This document shows positions 16,905-25,459 of a stretch of DNA of 64,000 bases, piece after piece. The position numbers and the translations under genes are program-made. Each line of letters opens with the position of its first letter. The first letter of the stretch is position 1. The DNA is from Streptomyces sp. NBC_01224 (GTDB taxonomy: Bacteria > Actinomycetota > Actinomycetes > Streptomycetales > Streptomycetaceae), in assembly GCF_036002945.1 (NCBI RefSeq), contig NZ_CP108529.1:248001-312000 (forward strand), read 5' to 3'. The notes below the pieces were generated by a model. That model was not told the origin of the DNA and searched no databases. It saw only the letters and a program-made list of their open reading frames with translations.

Positions 16905-17285
16905 TCCTCATGCGCGTAGCTCGTGGCGGGGCGACCTCTACCCACCGCACGAAACGGCCCTCACCACGCTGTCCCGCACCACGCGCGCAGGCGAGCGCGT
17001 CCATCACCTGGGTGCCGCGACCGCGCTCCAGCGCAGGGCGTTCGGGGCAGACCGCCGCCGGGCCGGCCATGCCGCCGTCGGCGACCTCCACGCGCACTAT
17101 CGACCGTCCGTCACGGGAAAACATCTGTCAGGTGATACCGAGGTCGGGTAGGGCGTAGCGGACCGCATTGGTCACCAGTTCGGAGACGACCACCTCCAGC
17201 CGGGCGCCATAGTCCCAGCTCAGGCCCCAGGGGTTCAGCAGGCACCGGGTCAACCGCCGAGCCCGGCTCAAGGAGCATGACGGTA
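16905..17285 (-). pseudogene. RsbW-like ATP-binding regulator, broken
   Basis: A GHKL anti-sigma-type ATPase in two frames. The first (about 17283-17128) reads SRARRLTRCLLNPWGL and then VVVSELVTNAVRYALP, the N-box of the RsbW/ATP-binding family. It ends at a TGA. The next frame continues SIVRVEVADGG (the G1 region) and then RGRGTQVMDALA (the G2 region) and decays near PPRA. The start is also missing: an in-frame TGA lies just upstream of the first recognisable residue. It is one of many dead regulators in this stretch. Confidence 0.6.
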
Positions 17286-17741
17286 TCGAAGTGCATCACA
17301 TTCGACACCTCAAGGACCTGAACGTCCGGGGGCGGGCTGCCAAGCCTGCCTGGGCTCAGATGATGGCCGCGCGTCGTCGGAAAACCCTGGTCGTCTGCCG
17401 TGCCTGCCACGAAGGAATCCACTACAGCGGACGTCCCTCGCGGCAGAACTCATGAGAGAGAAAAGGCACTGGAGAGCCGGATGCGATTTACATCGCGCGT
17501 CCGGTTCGGTGGGGGGCCGTTGGAAAAGGGCCTGGTCACAGGTACCTCGCTGGCGGCCTACCCAACCGCACGCCGGGTTCGGCGAGAGGTCCGGAGAAAC
17601 GGACCGGGAGCAATCCCGGCAACGCGCTCCGGGCCTACTCGGCGATGCCGACACGGTGAATGATGGCTGGAGCCTTCTGGGCGGCACGGGAAGTTGCCCG
17701 AAAACAAGCCGTTGGCAGGGTGGTTGGGCTGACAGTTCGGG

Positions 17742-17831
17742 GCCGTGGAAGAAACCGTGCTCCGGCTGAAAGAGCTGTTGTTCCCGTCGATCGCGGACGT
17801 CGCGGTGCTGTCGGCGGACGTGACAGAATGA
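17742..17831 (+). pseudogene. ISL3-type transposase N-terminal scrap
   Basis: A 29-codon frame reading VEETVLRLKELLFPSI and then ADVAVLSADVT before a TGA. It resembles the first residues of ISL3 transposases (xLLFPSxADVxVxxVxV). Nothing of the rest follows, because the MarR gene starts just downstream. Short, so tentative. Confidence 0.35.
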
Positions 17832-17845
17832 TGCATACGCATGCA
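17832..17845 (+). promoter_or_regulatory. Inverted repeat before marR
   Basis: TGCAT-ACGC-ATGCA directly abuts the AAGGAGGA ribosome site of the MarR gene (17844-17851). A MarR dimer bound here would also block translation signals; autoregulation is an inference from position and symmetry. Confidence 0.45.
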
Positions 17846-17860
17846 AGGAGGAGGCGGACG

Positions 17861-18340
17861 ATGCCGCGGACCGGATCTGCGACCAGCTCCCGGGCGTTCA
17901 AAGTCGGGGTGTGGCGGTCACTGATGGAGGTTCATAACTCCGTGCTCCGCGAGATCGAGCATGAGCTCGCGGAGCGCCATCGCCTCTCGATCAGCGAGTT
18001 CGACACCCTGGTGAACATCCCGCTCAAGGGCACGCGCCTGCGCGAACTCAAAGACCGGGTGGTCCTGACGCAGAGCGCGGTCAGTCGCCTGTGCGACAGG
18101 CTGGCCGACCGCAGCCTTGTCACACGCTCACCGCTGGAAGAGGACATGCGTGGTGCAATGATCCATCTCACCGAAGCAGGGCGGAAACTGCTCCGCAACG
18201 CTGCTCGCACCAATGCCGAGGTGGTGGAAAGGACGTTCGCCGACCGGCTGACACAGACCCAACTGGACTCACTGCGTGAAATCCTCGACCAGCTGAGCAC
18301 GGAGCAGGGCCGGCCGAAAGGTTGCGACATCACCGGGTGA
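17861..18340 (+). CDS. MarR family transcriptional regulator
   Basis: 159 residues from ATG 17861, chosen because AAGGAGGAGG precedes it; the open frame continues to 17660 without conserved sequence. The winged-helix core is clear: LSISEFDTLVNI, RLRELKDRVVLTQSAVSRLCDRLADRSLVTRS (recognition helix about 75-95), and the wing LEEDMRGAMIHLTEAGRKLL with the conserved Asp and Arg. MarR proteins are usually ligand-released repressors of a neighbouring gene, but no intact partner survives here: the next 700 bp are remnants, among them an LLM-oxidoreductase scrap that may be the former target. Confidence 0.85.
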   Translation: MPRTGSATSSRAFKVGVWRSLMEVHNSVLREIEHELAERHRLSISEFDTLVNIPLKGTRLRELKDRVVLTQSAVSRLCDRLADRSLVTRSPLEEDMRGAMIHLTEAGRKLLRNAARTNAEVVERTFADRLTQTQLDSLREILDQLSTEQGRPKGCDITG

Positions 18341-18611
18341 CGTTGCGGCGGGAAGCAAACCTGTGCTCCCGGTCTCTCTCCCCCGTACTCATCCGGGTGC
18401 GGCCGCCTGAAGCCGGCCCGTTCCGGACTGCTCGCGGAACTGCAGCAACTGCCTCGACAGTGGCACGGCGCGCAAGACAAGCGTGTCGACAACTTCCGGC
18501 GGCCTGTCTGCTCTCCACGCTTGCGAGCTGTGGCTGCCTCCTTCGCAATGCGGAGTCTCCCCACGCCCGGCGCCTCCGGGATTCCGATGATCGAAGATCG
18601 CTAAGATGGTC

Positions 18612-18722
18612 GATTCAGGGAGCTGGAGCTCACCGGCATTCAAGACCACCCGTATCAGGCGATGTCTCTCGACGTCTGGGCGCTGCTGACGACCGTGCCG
18701 GCCCGTACCGAGTACGTGCGTG
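18612..18722 (+). pseudogene. LLM flavin oxidoreductase fragment
   Basis: LELTGIQDHPYQAMSLDVW followed by ALLTTVPARTEYVR matches the luciferase-like monooxygenase segment xQDHPYQPxxLDxWxLLxxxxARTExxR. Nothing before or after belongs to the family, so only about 35 codons remain. Confidence 0.55.
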
Positions 18723-18739
18723 CCCGGACACCGGGCCGG

Positions 18740-18895
18740 CCCGCCTCGGGGAGACCGGAGCGAGCCTGCTGATACTCATGGCCAAATCGAGGCATCTCAA
18801 GCCGGAAGACGTGAAAGCGGTACTTCAAGCCGTCGCCGGAGGCCATCACGGAGGTCACCAGCAGGCACCCGGGGGCGCCCGGCGCCGAGCGGTCG
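18740..18895 (+). pseudogene. Tyrosine integrase C-terminal fragment
   Basis: GETGASLLILMAKSRHLKPED, then in the next frame [15 protein letters not shown], matches the end of actinobacterial site-specific integrases ([31 protein letters not shown]). It is frameshifted, with no catalytic domain left. The N-terminal part of a different or the same integrase type lies inverted at 21965-22866. Confidence 0.55.
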
Positions 18896-19075
18896 TATTC
18901 GCCGTTGACGGCCGGGACGCCTCCCGCGCCTCCTAGCTTGATCTTTAACCTCGGAGGTCGAACGACTCGTCGTACTTGATCACTCGGACTGGTAACTGCC
19001 GTGCGTGCAGGCGGCCTTCGGCTGAGCATGTGCTCCGACCAAGAAACACACAAGCTCAGCGCGAAGGCCGTGGGA

Positions 19076-20068
19076 ATGAGTCTGTTGCATCATGCTGTCG
19101 GGCAGGATCCGTTTGCGGAACTGTCATGCTTCCGGGGTGAGTTCTACTCCTGTCTGACCCGGCGTGCGGATGCGTTGCTCGAGCTTGCGGACGCCGTGTT
19201 GTGTGCGGATGGTCCGGTCCGGTCGCTGGTGGAGCTGTCGCTGGTGGGCGAGCATCGTCGCGGGCACGGTGGGCTCTACGACGCCCTGGCCGCGGGCCAG
19301 GTCGATGTCGGCAGGCTGCGGCGGGCCCTGGCCGCGGTGTCTTTACCGCGGGCGGCGGACGGCCGGCTGGTGCTGGCCGCCGACATCACCTGCTGGCTGC
19401 GGCCCAGCGCGCACACCTCACCGCAGCGGATCCTGTGTCACACCTGCGGCCGGGGCAAGGACCAGCACATTCCTGTTCCCGGCTGGCCGTACTCGGTGAT
19501 CTGCGCGCTGGAGACGGGCCGCAGTTCATGGACCGCCCCGCTGGACGCGCTGCGTCTGGCCCCGGGAGATGATGCCGCCACCGTCACGGCCGGGCAGATG
19601 CGTGAACTCGTCGAGCGGCTGATGGCGGCCGGACAGTGGAAAGACGGCGATCCGGACGTTCTGATCGTGGTGGACGCCGGATACGACGTGCCCCGCCTCG
19701 CCTTCCTGCTGAAGGATCTGCCGGTGCAGGTGCTGGGCCGGATGCGCTCGGACCGCGTCCTGCGCCGCACGGTCCCGCCCCGCGCGCCCGGCACCCGGGG
19801 CCGCCCACCCCGCCACGGCGGCGAGTTCGTCTTCGGCGACCCCACCACCTGGAACACACCCGACGCGCAGACGGTGACCGAGACCCGCCTCTACGGCACC
19901 GCCACCGCACGGGCCTGGGACCGGCTCCACCCGAGACTGACCCACCGCTCCGCCTGGACTGCCCAGCTGGGCTCCCTGCCGGTGATCGAAGGCACCGTGA
20001 TCCGCCTGCAGGTCGAGCACCTGCCCAGCGGCGCGACACCGAAGCCGGTGTGGCTGTGGTGGTCGGGA
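19076..20068 (+). pseudogene. IS701-like (NF041680-type) transposase, 3' truncated
   Basis: Starts MSLLHHAVGQDPFAELSCFRG at ATG 19076 and runs in frame for about 330 residues. It includes LVLAADITCWLRPSAHTSPQR, the HTCGRGKDQH motif, VDAGYDVPRL and RMRSDRVLRRTVPP, as in this actinobacterial transposase family. After KPVWLWWSG the sequence switches abruptly to the antisense of an erythromycin-esterase gene, so the C-terminal third with the last catalytic residues is gone. The open frame to 20221 past this point is chance. Confidence 0.8.
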
Positions 20069-20782
20069 GGTTGTCGGCCATCATCTGGTCCCGCAGGCCC
20101 ACCAGCCGCGTCATGCGGCCCGGTGAGGTGTCGGCCATCCAGAAGTGGTAACGCAGCAGGCCGGTGGCGGTGCGCCCGTACAGGCGCGCCGGGTCCCAGT
20201 CGTCCCGCGAGCTCGCCGTGATCAGGTGCGGCGTCTGCGCGTCGAGCAGCGCCACCAGATCGTCGGCGAGCAGCCGCAGCTCCCTGGCCTCGGCCGACTG
20301 CCCCACGGACCGGGCGGGGTCCATCATCGCGGCGGGATTGGTCCACCGGTCGTCGGCGCCGAGCAGGCGGTCGACCGTTTCCCCGGTGCAGGGGAGCAGG
20401 TCCGCGTCCACCCGGGTCGAGAGGTAGCCGTGGAGTGCGGTGAGGGCCTGCCGGGGGCTCGCGGCGCCAGTGATCTCCAACGGGCCGTCGAAACCGGCGA
20501 AGCGGAGCCGCTCGGACGCGGGCCGGCCGTCGTAGTAGGCGCGCATCCAGCGCACGAGCTCGCGGACACGACCAGGCCCATCATGCAGTCGCTCTCGATC
20601 GCGATCGTCCGGTAGCCCTCCTGCTCGACGAGCTGCCGGAAGAGCTCGTTGCGCAGGTCGAGCAGAGTGTCCTCGCCGTGGGTGGGCTCGCCCAGCGCGA
20701 GCAGCCGCGGCCGGGCCGGAAACAGCTTCATGACAGCGGCGGCCTCGACGGTACGGGCAGCGTCCTTGATGTCAGTAGCCAC
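20069..20782 (-). pseudogene. Erythromycin esterase family gene, truncated with internal deletion
   Basis: Starts at ATG 20782 with MATDIKDAARTVEAAAVMKL, then LLALGEPTHGEDTLLDLRNE (the conserved GExTHG motif) and TIAIESDC. Here about 25 codons are missing and the frame changes: the text resumes RELVRWMRAYYDGRPASERL in another frame. It continues to MMADNL at 20069 and stops, fused tail to tail with the IS701-like gene. The family hydrolyses macrolide lactones or similar esters; this copy cannot be functional. A MerR regulator is divergent from it, as often seen for this gene type. Confidence 0.8.
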
Positions 20783-20785
20783 GAC

Positions 20786-20833
20786 TTCAACGGTATCGTT
20801 GAACCTTCAGTTGAAACTTTCCCGCGGTATCAT
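20786..20833 (+). promoter_or_regulatory. Divergent operator/promoter, esterase-merR
   Basis: TTCAAC-GGTATC-GTTGAA (20786-20803) is a perfect 6-bp inverted repeat, followed by another TTCAGTTGAA (20806-20815) and a TATCAT box at 20828-20833. The -10 box lies 7 bp before the GTG of the MerR gene, so the merR mRNA may be leaderless. TTGAA/TTCAA half-sites fit MerR autoregulation. Confidence 0.5.
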
Positions 20834-20840
20834 CAGGCCC

Positions 20841-21575
20841 GTGGGACGAAACCTTCAAAACGGTGGGCAGCTCAGGCCGATTGACCTGGCGCGCAGGCAC
20901 GGTCTGTCCACGCAGGCCATCAGGAACTACGAAGAGGCCGGCATCCTTCAGGCCGCCGGTCGCACACCCCACGGTTACCGCACCTATACCCCGCTTCACG
21001 CGCGGGCCCTGGGCGCGTTCCTTGCCCTGGTGCCCGGCCACAGCCACCAGACGGCGACGTCGATCATGCGGGCCGTGAACCAGGGCGCGGTCGATGACGC
21101 CTTCCGCCTCATCGACGAGAGCCACGCCCAGCTACTCGACGACCGGCGGACACTCCAGGCCGTGGAGAGCGCCCTCCGCGACCTGACGCCCACCACGGCG
21201 CCCGGACCCGACGCGGCGGTGTCCGGGGCTGGCGGCACGTTCATCGGGCCGCTGGCACGGGAGCTCGGAATCCGGCCCGCGACGCTGCGCAAATGGGAGC
21301 GCGCCGGGCTGGTGCGCCCGCGCCGCGACCCGCTGACCGGGTACCGCATCTACGACGAGGCCGACGTACGGGACGCTCGGCTGGCCCACCAGCTCAGGCG
21401 GGGCGGCTATCTGCTGGAGCAGATCGCCCCGCTGATCGCCCAGGTGCGGGCGGCCGGCGGGCTGGAGCCGTTGGAGGCCGCACTGTGCGACTGGCGCGGT
21501 CGGCTGTCCGCCCGCGGGCGGGCGATGCTGACCGGGGCCGCCGAGTTGGAGGCGTACCTCCGCGAGCGCGGATGA
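20841..21575 (+). CDS. Double-domain MerR (TioE-type) regulator
   Basis: 244 residues from GTG 20841; the longer frame to 20649 overlaps the divergent gene and operator. It has two MerR helix-turn-helix units. The first at about 12-80: IDLARRHGLSTQAIRNYEEAGIL followed by GYRTYTPLHARAL. The second at about 140-205: LARELGIRPATLRKWERAGLVRP followed by GYRIYDEADVRDARL. This tandem form is typical of TioE-like actinobacterial regulators. Its divergent erythromycin-esterase gene is broken, so the regulator is an orphan. It is intact and has a plausible own operator. Confidence 0.85.
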   Translation: MGRNLQNGGQLRPIDLARRHGLSTQAIRNYEEAGILQAAGRTPHGYRTYTPLHARALGAFLALVPGHSHQTATSIMRAVNQGAVDDAFRLIDESHAQLLDDRRTLQAVESALRDLTPTTAPGPDAAVSGAGGTFIGPLARELGIRPATLRKWERAGLVRPRRDPLTGYRIYDEADVRDARLAHQLRRGGYLLEQIAPLIAQVRAAGGLEPLEAALCDWRGRLSARGRAMLTGAAELEAYLRERG

Positions 21576-21649
21576 GACTTCGGTCGTCGGCCGAAGAGAA
21601 CAAGGGTCACCAACGGTTCCATCTCGGCTGACCCGTCCGCCGATGTCGG

Positions 21650-21965
21650 CCTGGTCCCGGGCTGAGCCCTACTCCTCATCGACCGCAGCCGGATCACCCA
21701 GGGGCCGCAGGTACGGGGCAGATCGAGGAGGTGGAAGGAGTACCGGCCCAGCATGTCGATGTGACGCCGCACGAACGGCGAGAGGCGGGACACGTCCTCG
21801 TCGCACACCTCGAAACCGTCGGCGCGTAGCTGGGTGACGGCGGCGTCAATGTACCGGGTGTTGAACAGGACAAGGGGGCGTTGAGGACCAAGCCGAGGGC
21901 GCCGATCTGGTCCCGCGTGCCGTCCTGGTAGCGCTGAAAGGTCGTCCCGCGCTCGCACGGAAGAT
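21650..21965 (-). pseudogene. Tn3-family transposase C-terminal remnant
   Basis: Frames in succession read FQRYQDGTRDQIGALGLVLNA, then FNTRYIDAAVTQLRADGFEV, then EDVSRLSPF...GRYSFHLLDLP, matching the end of Tn3 transposases (RYREGxEDQxGALGLVxNxxxLWNTxYxDAAxxxLRAxG...EDxARLSPLxxxHxxxLGRYSF). Frameshifts separate them. The catalytic D and E upstream are lost; the sequence before 21965 belongs to an integrase instead, so this is a recombinant joint. Confidence 0.65.
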
Positions 21966-22866
21966 CTTCCAATCGGTTCGACCACTCCAGCGGTGCCGGT
22001 CGGACATGATTGAGGTGGAGCCAGACCGTGCCTTGCCGCCGGGGCAGGCTGCGGGGCCCACTACCGCGCAGGGCCCGGGTCCGGCCCTCGGTCTCCGAGC
22101 CGATGCCCGGCGCGATCCCGCCAGGCGCTCGGCGAGCCGGCGCTCGTAGGAGGGCTTACTGTCGTCGAGGAAGATCGCCATCTCCTTCAGGACCGTGACG
22201 GTATGTCCGACCGGCAGATCGCGAGCCCGAAGGGGTGAAGATCTCGCTGTAGCGGATGATGTCGCCCTCGACGTACTCGGTGAGGACCAGGGCCAGGCCG
22301 CGGTTGACGGCGAAGTGGATGTCGCGCCCCGGCCCCGCGCTTCGGCGATCCGGTGGGCGAGGTATTTCGCCCAGGCCGGCCATGGGCTGGCCAGGTCGAC
22401 GGCTGCGGGGCGGCCGAGGCGGCTGTAGTCACGGGGGATCTGCTCGAACAGCGGAAGTTGCCTCCAGTCGGCACTCGGCCGCCAGGCCGGCGCGGGCGGC
22501 GGCTTGCGAGGCGGTCCCCGCCTTCCTCCGCGCCGCCGAGGGGCGGGCGCCGATCCGTTGCGATGGTGCAGGCCCACGAAGAACAGCTGGTGGTACCGGA
22601 CGGCTTGGAGCCGAGCTCCCACGTCGGCTTCGACAGTCAAGGGACCGACAGCGGCCTGGGCGTCGAGGCCGAACCTGGCATCAACACAGACAGCAGTAAT
22701 CGCACTTCAGCGGCTGGACGCGGCGGCAGCCGGTGCAGGTGGCCCTCTCGTGGCTGCGGCCGAACATGTAGCAGGTGGGGCAGAAGCTTCCGGTGAAGTC
22801 GCCCCAGGCCCGGCAGTTGTCGCAGGAGTCCGTGGGCTTACGGTAACCATTCGGATATCGACTCAT
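21965..22866 (-). pseudogene. Site-specific integrase N-terminal part, broken
   Basis: Starts MSRYPNGYRKPTDSCDNCRAWG at 22866, with a zinc-ribbon of CxxC pairs (DNCRAWG, FCPTCYMFGR, CTGCRRV, CDYCCLC), as in large actinobacterial tyrosine integrases. A TGA at 22681 interrupts it. A shifted frame then continues LQAVRYHQLFFVGLHH, QLPLFEQIPRDYSRLGRPAA, WAKYLAHRIAEARG, ALVLTEYVEGDI, LPVGHTVTVLKEMAIFLDD and HLNHVRPAPLEWSNRLEDL. At about 21965 it joins Tn3-transposase sequence. The catalytic domain is absent. Confidence 0.65.
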
Positions 22867-23069
22867 GCCGGAGGGAGTGACCGGCCGTCGCGGCGCTTGG
22901 GCAGCAGCGCCGGAGCCGACCGCGACTCGACCGGCCTCCTCCTGACCAGGGCGGTTGACTTTACGCGGCTCGGGGATCAGCAGGTCACCGATCTGGGTGC
23001 CGCCGCTGCTTCCACAAGCCTCCAGACACCGTGCCGCGCAGGGACACGTCCTCGGACTGTGCCCGGGGG

Positions 23070-24233
23070 TCAGAGCCTGCCGGCATGGTCCAGATCGACC
23101 AGGAGACGCTCCACGTCGGTCATAAGGGATCCGTAGACATGCCAGGCACCCGGCTTGACCAATGCGCCCCGGCCGATGAGGTCGGTCATGGTGTCGTGCC
23201 ACCCCCGGGCACGGTCGATCGCTGCACGCAGTCCCTCATGGGCTTCCGCCGGGCGGGCTGCGCTGTCGACCTCGACGAACGCCTCGACGGCCTGCCCTGC
23301 CAACTTGAGCATCTCGGCGTACCGATCGAGGAACTGCTGTCCCAGGTGGTGGTCGGTGTGGGTGTCGTCCACGTTGTCGGCCAGCGTTCGAGCAATGCCG
23401 CGCACCTGGAGTGATACGCCATGCAATGTATTGAGCATGTCACCGTAGGTCACAGGCCGGTGCTGTGGATGCACCGCCCAGCAGGTGTTCCAGCGCAGAC
23501 TCTCCTGTCCCTGCTGCACGCTCTCGCGCGCGTGCGCGACCCGCCGCCCCAGCCCCCTCCCGTCCTCCACCCAGCCGTGCGCGCGGGCGACATGCTGCCG
23601 CTCCCGCAGCCCGTGGCCCATGTCTCGCAGCAATGCCCCCATGACTCGGGCGAGGTCTCGAACCGCGTCATCGGATTCGTCCAGATGTATCGGCGGCATG
23701 ATCAGCGCGTTCACCGCAACGCCCACCACCGCCCCGCTCAGCGCCGCGATCGCCGTCAGGACGACGTGCCCGACCGGAGCCGCGGCTGCGGCGGTGAGCG
23801 TGAGAACCGCCGTCGATGCGACCTGGAGCCGGTCGTCGGAAGCCCGGCTTCCGGCCGCCACCAGGGCGATCCCCACGATGCCCGCGATACTCCCGGCGGT
23901 GGATCCCAGCAGCCACACGGTGCCGAGAGCCAACAGCACTCCCGCCGCCCGGGTAGCCATGCTCCGCGCGGCCTGCGTCACGGAGCGATACACCGTCGCG
24001 GCATTGACCATGAGCAATGCGGTGGCCACAGCCACATACGGCCGCTCCCCCTGGATCCAGAGAGTGGCGAACTCCCAGGCGAGCAGCGCCGCGATCAGGT
24101 TCTTGGCGCCGTGCACCAGGGCATGCCATCCCCAACCGCGGCGGGTCGCTTCGACGAGTCGCGTCAGCGGCGGCCGCAGACCCAATGACGACGGTGCCCG
24201 GCCTTGCCGCCGATCAATAGTTGAAAATTGCAC
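23070..24233 (-). CDS. FUSC/aromatic acid exporter-like membrane protein
   Basis: A 387-residue protein from GTG 24233 (start not certain, no clear ribosome site). The N-terminal half has about five or six hydrophobic segments (about 38-55, 65-80, 88-110, 112-130, 138-175) after a basic start, and the C-terminal half is a soluble helical region (190-387), the layout of half-size FUSC/DUF939 (ArAE-type) proteins. Such proteins export aromatic acids or related compounds. An AATTG-CA-CAATT inverted repeat spans the GTG. It is intact, unlike its left-hand neighbours. Confidence 0.75.
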   Translation of the reverse strand: MQFSTIDRRQGRAPSSLGLRPPLTRLVEATRRGWGWHALVHGAKNLIAALLAWEFATLWIQGERPYVAVATALLMVNAATVYRSVTQAARSMATRAAGVLLALGTVWLLGSTAGSIAGIVGIALVAAGSRASDDRLQVASTAVLTLTAAAAAPVGHVVLTAIAALSGAVVGVAVNALIMPPIHLDESDDAVRDLARVMGALLRDMGHGLRERQHVARAHGWVEDGRGLGRRVAHARESVQQGQESLRWNTCWAVHPQHRPVTYGDMLNTLHGVSLQVRGIARTLADNVDDTHTDHHLGQQFLDRYAEMLKLAGQAVEAFVEVDSAARPAEAHEGLRAAIDRARGWHDTMTDLIGRGALVKPGAWHVYGSLMTDVERLLVDLDHAGRL

Positions 24234-24239
24234 AATTCA

Positions 24240-24697
24240 CAGAGTGGCACACTTTGCCCGACTTGACTGAGTGGCATCCCCCACAGCGACTCGATCCGGT
24301 CAACCAATCAACCGACAAGCCGACCTTGCCCCCCCCTGGACCACTCATCCCGACCCGAGCAAGGGCCAACTGTCGGGCTAGTCACGGGGTGTTCCACCAC
24401 AGGTCAGCGCGCCGTGGGCCGGGAACCAAGGTGAGCAGGTCCGGAGAGCCCCCGAGTGCCGGGGGGCGAGGGCTCGGCCCGCGCCAACAACGACCCGTCC
24501 GGAAGCTCCGCGTCGGAGCAAGCAGCGAAGAGCGCGGCCGGCCGTGGGGCGCGCACGGTGAACCTAACGGCACCAGCCCCGGCACACCACGTGTCCGTTC
24601 AGGCCCACGCATGCCCGAGTCTGTTTACATTGCCGAACCAGGCGCGTAATCTAACCGCGAAACCACACAGTCGGGCATAGAACGGATTCAAAACAAC
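24240..24697. other. Intergenic region before the fru operon
   Basis: About 460 bases with no recognisable gene on either strand. Its last 75 bases hold the fru promoter. Confidence 0.5.
24624..24652 (+). promoter_or_regulatory. Promoter of the fru operon
   Basis: TTTACA (24624-24629) and TAATCT (24647-24652) are separated by 17 bp, close to the housekeeping consensus. They lie 45 bp before the fruR-type gene. A TGTTTACATT around the -35 box may contribute to repressor binding. Confidence 0.55.
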
Positions 24698-25459
24698 ATG
24701 TATGCACCGGAGCGGCAGCAAGTGATCCTCCGCCTCGCCCGCGAGAGCGGCCGCGTCGACGTGCTGTCCCTGGCCGAGGAGTTCCAGGTCACCGCCGAGA
24801 CCGTGCGGCGTGACCTGAAGGCCCTCGACCGGGCCGGGCTGCTGCGGCGCGTCCATGGCGGTGCGATCCCGGCCGGGCGGCTCGACTTCGAGCCTGAGCT
24901 CGCCGAGCGCGATGCGGTGGCCATCGATGAGAAGGAACGCATCGCGGCCGCCGCGCTCGGCGAACTCCCCACCGACGGCAGTGTGATCATCGACGCGGGC
25001 AGCACGGCCGCCCGACTGGCCGCGGCCATCCCGCTCGACGCCCACCTCACCGTGGTCACCCATGCACTGCCGGTCGCCGCCCGGCTCGCCGACCACCCCG
25101 GCATCGCGCTGCATCTCGTCGGCGGCCGGGTCCGGCATCGTACCCGTGCCGCTGTCGATGCCTGGGCGTTGAACGCCTACAGCGAGATCAACGCCGACGT
25201 CGTCTTCCTCGCCACCAACGGCTTCTCGCCGAAGGGCGGTCTGACCACGCCGGACCTGGCCGAGGCCGCCGTCAAGCGCGCAATGATCTCTGCCGCCCGG
25301 CGGGTCGTACTCCTGGCCGACTCCGCCAAGTTCGGCCAGGAACACTTCGCCCGCTTCGGCGACCTCGCGCAGATCGATCTGCTCATCACCGACACCGGAC
25401 TCGGCTCCGACGATGCCCTTGTCATCGAAGGCCAGGGCCCGGAAGTAGTACGCGCATGA
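24698..25459 (+). CDS. fruR: DeoR-family fructose operon regulator
   Basis: 253 residues from ATG 24698. The N-terminal winged helix is of DeoR type (ERQQVILRLARESGRVDVLSLAEEFQVTAETVRRDLKALDRAGLLRRVHGGA, given here as positions about 4-55 with VTAETVRRDL as recognition helix). The C-terminal sugar-phosphate sensor domain has IIDAGSTAARLA and LATNGFSPKGGLTTPDLAEAAVKRAM. It is the first gene of a fruR-fruK-fruA-HPr operon, overlapping fruK by ATGA. DeoR-type FruR proteins repress the operon until fructose 1-phosphate is present. The name rests on family and operon position. Confidence 0.88.
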   Translation: MYAPERQQVILRLARESGRVDVLSLAEEFQVTAETVRRDLKALDRAGLLRRVHGGAIPAGRLDFEPELAERDAVAIDEKERIAAAALGELPTDGSVIIDAGSTAARLAAAIPLDAHLTVVTHALPVAARLADHPGIALHLVGGRVRHRTRAAVDAWALNAYSEINADVVFLATNGFSPKGGLTTPDLAEAAVKRAMISAARRVVLLADSAKFGQEHFARFGDLAQIDLLITDTGLGSDDALVIEGQGPEVVRA

